Source: a virus. Taken from it: DNA of 64,000 nucleotides. Made by a program: the position numbers and the translations under genes. Shown here one piece after another: positions 57,827 through 64,000 of the stretch. Numbering within the stretch: the first letter of the stretch is position 1; each line of letters starts with the position of its first letter. The stretch lies in the IMG/VR virus record IMGVR_UViG_3300030419_006654, positions 1 to 64,000 of that record. One strand, given 5' to 3'. Under the pieces are notes generated by a model, which was not told where the DNA came from, ran no database searches, and worked only from the letters and a program-made list of their open reading frames with translations.

Positions 57827-58649
57827 ATTCGAACTGCCCGTTCCCGATTGCTTAATACCTGTGGCGCCCGGGTTCACAGCGATTCAAAAATCAGTTTTTG
57901 AGTGCGCTATGGCGGGATGTAATACGATTTGGATTGTTGCTAATGACGACTTGGCGCCGATTATTCGCAAAGTGATCGGCGAGTGGATATATGATCCTGT
58001 ATACTACAGACGCCCATCAAAATTTAGCTCGGAAGAACGAAAAGAGATACCTATTTATTATGTACCAATTCATCCGAAAGATCGCGACCGCCGAGATTCG
58101 TATGGTTGGTCAGTTTTATATGGGATATACTCTGCGTGGAGAACTGCTTACAAGGTTTCGCACTGGATAGTGCCTGAGAAGTACTTTGTTTCATTTCCGT
58201 TTGGGGTTTATGATATTTACAGTATTAGAGAACATCGACGCAATATATCCGATAGACAGAATAATTTGTTTTTCTCCTACGAGGGAAAAACTGTAAAAGA
58301 CAATTTACCATTACCATTCACAATGACAGGAGAAGATTTTAAATTATGTCGAAGAGCAGTAAACAAAAAGACCACAAAGGAATATTTACCCCCTTCACCA
58401 GACCAACAGTACCCAAGCCAGAAGTTGCCCCTCCACCAGCGGTGGTCAGCGCGCCAGTTCGATTTCGTGGATATTTTTGGGCAAGTTAGTGATGAAAAAT
58501 GCGAAAAGGTCGATTTATCTTGGTTTAGCGACATTTCTAGTTGGGCTGGATATCGGGATTTTTTTGCATCAGATAATACCATAGAGAGACCAGAGAAAGA
58601 CTTGACAACACCCCGCGCACATGTTAAATTACCATATACAAAGGAGTAA
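57774..58649 (+). CDS. Nucleotidyltransferase-like (GT-A fold) protein
   Basis: A 291-residue protein whose start, LAGIVPIANSKTEFELPVPDCLIPVAPGFTAIQKSVFECAMAGCNTIWIVAND, has the order of a nucleotidyl- or sugar-phosphate nucleotidyltransferase: beta strand, proline-rich substrate loop, then the helix and strand of the GT-A fold. The G-x-G-T-R-x(6)-PK loop of the classical family is absent, so activity is uncertain. Later segments are rich in Arg, Tyr and Trp. It overlaps the previous gene by 53 bases, and a strong promoter for the DnaE gene lies within its last 50 bases. Sugar modification of DNA or virion is an idea only. Confidence 0.55.
   Translation: MSKLHLAGIVPIANSKTEFELPVPDCLIPVAPGFTAIQKSVFECAMAGCNTIWIVANDDLAPIIRKVIGEWIYDPVYYRRPSKFSSEERKEIPIYYVPIHPKDRDRRDSYGWSVLYGIYSAWRTAYKVSHWIVPEKYFVSFPFGVYDIYSIREHRRNISDRQNNLFFSYEGKTVKDNLPLPFTMTGEDFKLCRRAVNKKTTKEYLPPSPDQQYPSQKLPLHQRWSARQFDFVDIFGQVSDEKCEKVDLSWFSDISSWAGYRDFFASDNTIERPEKDLTTPRAHVKLPYTKE
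58602..58630 (+). promoter_or_regulatory. Sigma70-type promoter of the DnaE gene
   Basis: CTTGACA (TTGACA at 58602-58607) and TAAATT at 58625-58630, 17 bases apart. It overlaps the end of the preceding coding region and is followed by an AAGGAGTAAC ribosome site. Confidence 0.8.
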
Positions 58650-58651
58650 CA

Positions 58652-61600
58652 ATGAATCGAATCGATTCCAAGATTAAGTTTGTTGGACTGCACGCCCACA
58701 GCGTGGCAGGTTCTATTTTTGACGCTATCGGATATCCACAGGCTCATATGGATTTTGCATATGAGAATGGCTGCGATGCTTTGGCTCTCACCGATCATGG
58801 AAACATGAATGGCTTGGCATATCAAGTTTTGCATGCCAAGAAGATGCAAGAGGCAGGCAAAGAGTTTAAGCCCATCTTTGGCTGCGAGGCATATTTTACC
58901 CCCTCTATCGCAGAATGGCGCGAGGCCTATGATCAAGCGATGGAAGACAAGAAGAAAGCCCGGGCCATCAAGAGAGATGCCCAATCTGGCGCCACTGTTG
59001 AGGATGAAGGCGACAGCAAGAAGACTCAAGGCATTCTCAAGCGTCGTCGTCATCTGGTTTTGCTGGCACAGAATCAAACGGGCCTGAACAACCTATTTAA
59101 GCTGGTGTCGGAATCATATCAGCCCGAGAACTTTTACCGATATCCACGTATTGATTATGCGCTTCTTAAGAAATATAATGAAGGTATCATTGCTTCCTCT
59201 GCTTGTCTTGGCGGGGTGTACGCTGGAAACTATTGGGAAAATAGAGAAGAGGGCTCTGAAGCAGTGCTCAACGCTATGCGTGAGTCAACACGACGTATGG
59301 TCGATATTTTCGGTGATAGGTGGTATGCCGAGATACAATGGAACAACATCGAAGAGCAGCACGAACTTAACCAATATGTGATTCAAGTTGCTCAAGAATT
59401 TGGCGTTGGACTGGTCACTACAGCCGACAGTCATTACCCCAACCCTGACGCTTGGAAGGACAGAGAGCTTTACAAGCGTCTTGGTTGGCTTGGTAAAGGT
59501 CGACCCTCATGGGCCGAGGAAGAATCTCAACTCCCCGAGGGTGTTGAGGAAATTGGATATGAATTGTATCCAAAAAATGGTGACCAGATCTGGGAAAGCT
59601 ACAAGCAGTACTCACAATCCACGGGGTTTGAGTATGATGACGATGTAGTCTTGAAAAGTATTGAGGAATCTCACAGGATCGCTTTCGAGCGGATTGAGTC
59701 ATTCCTGCCCGACAATACAGTTCGCCTTCCCGAATTCGTAGTGCCAGCCGGCTTTACAGCAACACAGGCGCTGGTAAATTACGCACTCGAAGGACTCAAA
59801 GACAAAGGCCTGCACACCAATAAGGAATACACAGACCGCCTCAAACAAGAACTAAACGTTATTGATGACCGCGGCTTTTCCAAGTACTTCCTGACAATGA
59901 AGTCCATTGTCGATGTTGCAACAGACATGATGCTTCCGGGCCCCGGCCGCGGCTCAGCAGCCGGCTCACTGGTGGCATATGCCCTAAACATCACTCAGGT
60001 AGATCCCATTAGGCACGGCCTTCTGTTTTCTCGCTTCCTACGCTCGGACGCCACGGACTATCCCGATATTGACTACGATGTGTCGGACAGCATGGCGCTC
60101 AAAGAAAAGCTGGTAGAGATGTGGGGCGAAGATTGTGTTGCGCCCATCTCTAACTGGAACACCCTCCAGTTAAAGTCTTTAATTAAGGATATTTCCAAGC
60201 TGTATAATGTAGAGTTTACAGAGGTCAACACAGTTACATCTATTATGATTCGCGAAGCAACCCCAGAGGCCAAGCGCAAGCACGGTATCAAGGCTGGCGT
60301 ATATGCTCCAACATGGGAAGAGGTGATGGAATTCTCGCCCACGTTGCAGGCATACCTTAACAAATACCCCGCAGTCAAAACACACGTTGAGGGTCTAGTC
60401 GGTCAGGTTCGCTCTTGTTCGCGACATGCAGGCGGTGTCGTTATCGCAGAAAACCTAGACAAGAGCATGCCGCTGATTAATTCAGGTGGAGTGCGTCAGG
60501 CGCCGTGGTCTGAGGGTCAAAACGTTCGACATCTTGAACCAATGGGTTTCATCAAATTTGATTTGCTCGGACTTTCTACACTCAAGATGATGGAAGGTGC
60601 AATCTATCACATTCTCAGAAGACATCACAATATTGAAGATCCGACATTTACACAGATTCGAGAATATTATGATAAGCACTTGCATCCCGATGTGATCGAT
60701 CTAAATGATCAGGAAGTTTACAGAAACATTTTTCACACAGGTAAATGGGCAGGGGTTTTCCAATTCACAGAGCAAGGAGCCCAGCAGTTCTGCGTACGCG
60801 CCAAGCCAACCAATATCATTGATGTGTCTGCTATCACGGCTATCTACCGGCCCGGGCCCTTGGCGGCAAACGTGCACGATGAATACGTAGAAGCCAAAGA
60901 AAACCCACACTACATCAAATATTTGAACGACGATGCGCATGATATTACACAAGAGACGTTCGGATTCCTTATTTTTCAGGAGCAGATAGCACTGTTGGCA
61001 CACAAGCTTGGCGGCCTGACTCTTGACGAAGGTAATATGCTCCGCAAGGTCTTGACCAAGAAGGGCACCGGCAAAGGCTCCGTTAAGGGTAAGCTGCACG
61101 ACAAGTTTATTACAGGATGTGCTAAGAACGGGATTGCTCGCGATTCCGCACAAGCACTGTGGGATAAGTTTGAATACTTCTCAGGATACGGCTTCAACAA
61201 GTCACACGCTGTGTCCTATTCAATTATCTCGTTTCAATGTGCATGGCTGTGGAATTATTATCCTGCAGAGTGGATGGCTGCATTCTTGGACAAGGAGCCT
61301 GAGAGTCGCAAAGAGAAGGCAATCAATATCGCTAAGAAATTTGGCTTTGACATTGAGCCCCTTGACGTTAATAAATCTGGCACCGTGTGGGAGATTAGCG
61401 ACGATGGAAAGACACTCATCCAACCTCTCACCTCTATTAAGGGCTTGGGCCTCGCAGCCATCGAGCAGGTTCTAGAAAATAGGCCGTTCATGAATGCTGA
61501 AGACCTGCTTTTCCGCGAAGAGGTCTCATACAGCAAGCTAAACAAAAAAGCATTGGATGCTTTGTGTCGCGGCGGCGCTCTAGATTTGATCGTTGATGAT

Positions 61601-62083
61601 AGATTCACAGGGAGAAAGCATTTTTGGTCCACCTGTATTGTGGATCGGCCAAAGAGTCTCAAGAAGTTTCAAGAAAATCTAGAACTTTATCGACCCGAAG
61701 GAGACTTCTCAGAAGAAGAGATCATTCAATTTAAAACAGATTTAACGGGTATGTTTCCGATGAATTTGGTTATTAGTCCAGAAACCATCGAAAAGTTGCA
61801 AGAAAAATTTGTCCCACCGATATCGGAATTTGATCCATCGTTACAACTTTGCTGGTTTATCCCCCGCAAGATTGTACCCAAGAAGACCAAGAATGGAAAG
61901 CTTTATTGGATTGTTGAAGTAATCGATTCCAACAACGAATCAACTAGAATAAGATGCTGGGGTGTCAAGCCAGAGAAAGATCGAATTCATCTTAATAGGC
62001 CGTACATGGCTAACTTAAAATATGATCCCAATTGGGGATTTAGCACGTACGCTATTGGAAAAACATTTAGGCAATTAGGATAA
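58652..62083 (+). CDS. dnaE: C-family DNA polymerase III alpha subunit (DnaE-like)
   Basis: An 1143-residue replicative polymerase with the full DnaE plan. The PHP domain has H14 and H16 in LHAHS and D48-H49 in LTDHGN. The polymerase core has GPGRGSAAG at 430-438 and the catalytic aspartates in PDIDYD (472, 474) and KFDLLGL (D637). A helix-hairpin-helix region around 965-990 and an OB fold near the C-terminus (LYWIVEVIDSNNESTRIRCWGVK) complete the protein. Length is close to E. coli DnaE (1160). The C-terminal tau-binding region of the host enzyme seems shortened. It is probably the main replicase of this phage, since no B-family polymerase is in the window. It has its own promoter. Confidence 0.95.
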   Translation: MNRIDSKIKFVGLHAHSVAGSIFDAIGYPQAHMDFAYENGCDALALTDHGNMNGLAYQVLHAKKMQEAGKEFKPIFGCEAYFTPSIAEWREAYDQAMEDKKKARAIKRDAQSGATVEDEGDSKKTQGILKRRRHLVLLAQNQTGLNNLFKLVSESYQPENFYRYPRIDYALLKKYNEGIIASSACLGGVYAGNYWENREEGSEAVLNAMRESTRRMVDIFGDRWYAEIQWNNIEEQHELNQYVIQVAQEFGVGLVTTADSHYPNPDAWKDRELYKRLGWLGKGRPSWAEEESQLPEGVEEIGYELYPKNGDQIWESYKQYSQSTGFEYDDDVVLKSIEESHRIAFERIESFLPDNTVRLPEFVVPAGFTATQALVNYALEGLKDKGLHTNKEYTDRLKQELNVIDDRGFSKYFLTMKSIVDVATDMMLPGPGRGSAAGSLVAYALNITQVDPIRHGLLFSRFLRSDATDYPDIDYDVSDSMALKEKLVEMWGEDCVAPISNWNTLQLKSLIKDISKLYNVEFTEVNTVTSIMIREATPEAKRKHGIKAGVYAPTWEEVMEFSPTLQAYLNKYPAVKTHVEGLVGQVRSCSRHAGGVVIAENLDKSMPLINSGGVRQAPWSEGQNVRHLEPMGFIKFDLLGLSTLKMMEGAIYHILRRHHNIEDPTFTQIREYYDKHLHPDVIDLNDQEVYRNIFHTGKWAGVFQFTEQGAQQFCVRAKPTNIIDVSAITAIYRPGPLAANVHDEYVEAKENPHYIKYLNDDAHDITQETFGFLIFQEQIALLAHKLGGLTLDEGNMLRKVLTKKGTGKGSVKGKLHDKFITGCAKNGIARDSAQALWDKFEYFSGYGFNKSHAVSYSIISFQCAWLWNYYPAEWMAAFLDKEPESRKEKAINIAKKFGFDIEPLDVNKSGTVWEISDDGKTLIQPLTSIKGLGLAAIEQVLENRPFMNAEDLLFREEVSYSKLNKKALDALCRGGALDLIVDDRFTGRKHFWSTCIVDRPKSLKKFQENLELYRPEGDFSEEEIIQFKTDLTGMFPMNLVISPETIEKLQEKFVPPISEFDPSLQLCWFIPRKIVPKKTKNGKLYWIVEVIDSNNESTRIRCWGVKPEKDRIHLNRPYMANLKYDPNWGFSTYAIGKTFRQLG

Positions 62084-62088
62084 AAAGC

Positions 62089-62117
62089 TTGACTTTGCCA
62101 TTTAAAGGTGTTATATT
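62089..62117 (+). promoter_or_regulatory. Sigma70-type promoter after the DnaE gene
   Basis: GCTTGACT (TTGACT at 62089-62094) and TATATT at 62112-62117, 17 bases apart, six bases after the DnaE stop. It drives the run of small genes that ends at the window edge. Confidence 0.82.
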
Positions 62118-62141
62118 TTATGAGTAACAAAGGAGGGCTTA

Positions 62142-62402
62142 ATGGCCACAACAAACAACCAGAAGAGACAATATGTCAAGGAGTATATTCGCTCCCTTAA
62201 AGCAATCGAAGATTGTATCGAACCCTATCAAGAGCAAAAGCGGGAATTGCGCGCCGAATTTCGCAATAATGGGTGGTTAAACACCGATGAAATTCGAGCC
62301 GCTGTAAAGGCTTATCGCCTCTATAGAGGAAAGGTAAACATCGATGAAGTCGTAGAGAATTTCAACATTCTTTCAGGAGAAGAAAACAATGAGGCTAGTT
62401 AG
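62142..62402 (+). CDS. Small helical protein, possibly GapR/DUF2312-like
   Basis: An 86-residue protein starting with an AAAGGAGGG site. It is a single long helix with KEYIRSLKAIEDCIEPYQEQKRELRAEFRNNGW followed by DEIRAAVKAYRLYRGK, reminiscent of the GapR/DUF2312 pattern (an ER-IE-EEKK helix, a G, then a RL-R helix) found in alphaproteobacteria and their phages. GapR binds overtwisted DNA ahead of forks. The match is only a pattern of charge and length, so the assignment is weak. It overlaps the next small gene by 14 bases. Confidence 0.4.
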   Translation: MATTNNQKRQYVKEYIRSLKAIEDCIEPYQEQKRELRAEFRNNGWLNTDEIRAAVKAYRLYRGKVNIDEVVENFNILSGEENNEAS

Positions 62403-62517
62403 GGAATATTTTCAGCAATTGAAGACTAACGTTAGCGTGTGGTTGTGGAATACAAAATTTATTCAAGGCTTGGTCCGCGAGTATAGCGACAATGATTGTG
62501 GAGCGTGCGATGAATAG
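62389..62517 (+). CDS. 42-residue protein overlapping two neighbours
   Basis: A short frame starting at ATG 62389 after TCAGGAGAAG, overlapping the 86-residue gene by 14 bases and the methylase gene by 8. It encodes a basic N-terminal helix with VWLWNTKF and an acidic, cysteine-containing end (NDCGACDE). The coupled overlaps at both ends and the good ribosome site make translation likely. No family is recognised; the Cys-x-x-Cys could bind metal. Confidence 0.55.
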   Translation: MRLVREYFQQLKTNVSVWLWNTKFIQGLVREYSDNDCGACDE

Positions 62518-62983
62518 AGAAACGCAGGTGGTTCTTTTTTCATCCAAGACTGGTGAGTGGGCCACTCCCCAAGAATTTTTCGACAAATTAAATTGGAGAT
62601 TTGGGCCCTTTGATTTAGATCCTTGCGCCGATCCCACGAACACCAAGTGTGCAAACTTCTTCACAGAAGCAGAGGATGGTCTGTCTAAAAGCTGGGAGGG
62701 TTTTAATAGTTTTATTAATCCTCCTTATGGCCGCGGAATTCAAAAATGGATTAAAAAGGCTTACGACGAATCTCGCAAAAAGGACACAAGCGCCGTCATG
62801 CTGATTCCGGCCCGCACTGATACTAAATATTGGCACGAATATGTTATGAAAGCGGATGAAGTATATTTTGTCAAGGGAAGGCTTAAGTTTGGCGATAGTG
62901 AAAATAGCGCCCCCTTCCCTTCCGCCGTCGTGGTATTTTATGGTTCAAGCGATCGCCAGATATTTGGAGCCATGAATAGATGA
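62510..62983 (+). CDS. dam: DNA N6-adenine methyltransferase (phage Dam family)
   Basis: A 157-residue protein. ATG 62510 follows GTGGAG at 62497-62502; an ATG at 62492 is possible. WATPQEFFDKLNWRFGPFDLDPCAD is the phage Dam signature, followed by KCANFFTEAEDGLSKSW and the catalytic motif FINPPYGRGI (N-P-P-Y). It should transfer methyl groups to adenine, probably to protect phage DNA from host restriction. It overlaps the next gene by 4 bases. Length fits the single-domain phage family. Confidence 0.9.
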   Translation: MNRETQVVLFSSKTGEWATPQEFFDKLNWRFGPFDLDPCADPTNTKCANFFTEAEDGLSKSWEGFNSFINPPYGRGIQKWIKKAYDESRKKDTSAVMLIPARTDTKYWHEYVMKADEVYFVKGRLKFGDSENSAPFPSAVVVFYGSSDRQIFGAMNR

Positions 62984-63258
62984 ATAGATCCCAGCGCCGC
63001 GCCATTGAAAAGAAAATGGGCAAGGCCGCCGCTAAAAATCTTTCCGAAAAAATTTCTCAGTTTAGCCAACTTCCCGAAGCTTGCAACACATGCCAAAAGG
63101 AGTTCGATAAAAAGAACAAGACCATGGTGCAGTCGTGGTCGGTTGTTGTTAGACAAGAGGTGGTAAGATTATTCTGCCCAGATTGCATAAAAAAGACACA
63201 GGAGATATTAGATGCCAGTACAGAGACTTTCGATCGACGCACTAGAGATGATTCTTAG
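62980..63258 (+). CDS. Small four-cysteine zinc protein
   Basis: A 92-residue protein. A basic N-terminal helix (NRSQRRAIEKKMGKAAAKNL) leads to CNTCQKEF and, after a beta hairpin, FCPDCIKK, a zinc-ribbon arrangement. It ends in a charged helix. It overlaps the methylase gene by 4 bases and the thioredoxin gene by 47, the longest overlap in this module. Proteins of this type are frequent in environmental phages, but I know of no assigned function. Confidence 0.6.
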   Translation: MNRSQRRAIEKKMGKAAAKNLSEKISQFSQLPEACNTCQKEFDKKNKTMVQSWSVVVRQEVVRLFCPDCIKKTQEILDASTETFDRRTRDDS

Positions 63259-63586
63259 CGGCCAAGTTAAAGAAGCCGCAACTTGCGTGGTTAAGTTTTA
63301 TTCAAACAATTGCCACTTATGTCACAACTTGAGAGAATATTACGCAGACATTTCAGATTACGAAAGATACAGTAGGTTAAAGTTTTTCGCTTTTAATGTG
63401 GACGATCATCCACAAATTGAAAAGACAATGAAATTCAGCGGAGTGCCATCGATTGTTGTTATTCATACAAATATCGGCAACCGCCGCCCAACGACAAGAC
63501 TATTGCCTGAGCCAGAAGAGCCAAATGATAGCACTTGGTACAGGGTAAGAGAGATTACTAGTTTCATAGACAGGGAGGCTTTATGA
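63212..63586 (+). CDS. Thioredoxin-like protein
   Basis: A 124-residue thioredoxin-fold protein. CVVKFYSNNCHLCHNL places the redox motif C34-H-L-C37 after a beta strand, and SGVPSIVVI has the cis-proline that packs against it. AFNVDDHP resembles the usual V-D strand. The C-terminus has a Pro/Glu-rich loop (LLPEPEEPND) that is longer than in E. coli thioredoxin. It can reduce the class II ribonucleotide reductase (C648/C653), which needs such a donor. It starts after AGGAGATATT and overlaps the previous gene by 47 bases and the next by 4. Confidence 0.85.
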   Translation: MPVQRLSIDALEMILSGQVKEAATCVVKFYSNNCHLCHNLREYYADISDYERYSRLKFFAFNVDDHPQIEKTMKFSGVPSIVVIHTNIGNRRPTTRLLPEPEEPNDSTWYRVREITSFIDREAL

Positions 63587-64000
63587 GGCGCACATTGTGT
63601 TATGATGATGTCCTCTTAATACCGAAATATTCCGATATTCGCTCCAGAAGCGAAATTGATATTTCTGTTGACTTGGGCAAGCAAGTCGTTCTGGACGTCC
63701 CAATCATTGCCTCCCCCATGGATACCATATCTGAAAAAGAGATGGCGGCCGCCATGTCAGATTGTGGTGGCGTGGCGGTAATTCATCGATACAACACCAT
63801 TGAAGAACAAGCGAGGCTCATAAATGAGGCAAAAGACGCTTCATCTAATTTGAAGATCGGCGCAGCGATAGGAATCAGTGGAGACTATCTTAATAGAGCC
63901 GCCGTATTGAACGCTTTAGGGGTGGATTTCATTTGTGTGGATGTGGCTCATGGTCATCATCTTTCGATGAAGGAATCCTTAGTAGCGCTACGCTCTCTCC
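63583..64000 (+). CDS. IMP dehydrogenase/GMP reductase family enzyme (5' part, cut by window end)
   Basis: The first 139 residues of a TIM-barrel enzyme. After MRRTLCYDDVLLIPKYSDIRSRSEIDIS it reads VPIIASPMDTISEKEMAAAM, CGGVAVIHRYN and FICVDVAHGH, all hallmarks of the IMPDH/GMPR family. The catalytic cysteine loop and any CBS domains lie beyond the window, so GuaB and GuaC cannot be told apart. The start overlaps the thioredoxin stop (ATGA), with GGGAGG upstream. It would shift host purine pools toward guanine nucleotides or away from them, which fits the nucleotide-supply module of RNR and thioredoxin. Confidence 0.88.
   Translation, partial: MRRTLCYDDVLLIPKYSDIRSRSEIDISVDLGKQVVLDVPIIASPMDTISEKEMAAAMSDCGGVAVIHRYNTIEEQARLINEAKDASSNLKIGAAIGISGDYLNRAAVLNALGVDFICVDVAHGHHLSMKESLVALRSL

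Noticed and set aside
1-64000. tRNA genes
   Set aside because: Gaps are short and no cloverleaf or T-loop signature (GTTCGAATC) stood out. A tRNA search tool would be needed to be certain.
1-64000. Insertion sequences, integrase or attachment sites
   Set aside because: No transposase, integrase or flanking direct repeats were recognised. The only near-perfect intergenic repeats are the pseudoknots.

Overview
The window is a contiguous stretch of a large tailed-phage genome (Caudoviricetes) with T4-type virion genes. Every convincing gene lies on the + strand. Genes are packed tightly, usually overlapping by 1-20 bases or separated by short gaps, and no gap exceeds 300 bases. The capsid, portal, terminase, prohead protease, sheath, tube and neck proteins all have recognisable T4-like features. 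The replication enzymes are not the T4 set: there is a C-family (DnaE-like) DNA polymerase and a short A-family polymerase domain, and no B-family polymerase here. A cobalamin-type ribonucleotide reductase, a probable spanin pair and many lineage-specific short proteins suggest a phage of a Gram-negative, probably aquatic, bacterium. I cannot name the host. Both edges cut genes.

Layout. 1-10.6 kb: proteins with a shared N-terminal helix ending [I/V]-x-E, a fused SbcD-SbcC (gp47-gp46) nuclease, a tubulin/FtsZ-like GTPase, and a lysis-like cassette (holin-like protein and two spanin-like proteins). 10.6-26.7 kb: head module with large terminase, portal, prohead protease, candidate internal head proteins, a bS21-like protein, fibre-like proteins, core scaffold (gp22-like) and major capsid (gp23-like). 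26.8-44.5 kb: a 2OG-Fe(II) oxygenase, neck proteins, sheath stabiliser, large sheath, tube, gp26-like protein, tape measure, LysM baseplate protein and large baseplate proteins. 44.6-64 kb: replication, repair and metabolism: short PolA, a degenerate tubulin-like protein, gp32-like SSB, UvsX, UV-damage endonuclease, flap exonuclease, replicative helicase, class II RNR, GroES-like co-chaperonin, amidase endolysin, metzincin protease, nucleotidyltransferase-like protein, DnaE, adenine methylase, thioredoxin and the start of an IMP dehydrogenase/GMP reductase gene.

Regulation splits in two. DNA-metabolism genes are preceded by sigma70-type promoters with a -35 of CTTGAC[A/T] and a 16-17 base spacer. 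Virion genes are preceded, often just after strong terminators, by a different short motif, CTATTTA[C/T] and variants, which I propose as a phage late-promoter element.

The most unusual observations are: a set of proteins sharing an N-terminal tag that looks like a capsid-targeting sequence cut by the prohead protease at a fixed register; two tubulin-superfamily candidates, one with intact GTP loops and one degenerate; the Mre11-Rad50 fusion; and two near-identical H-type pseudoknots flanking a small gene between the SSB and UvsX genes. Family assignments come from reading motifs by eye; no database search was run.
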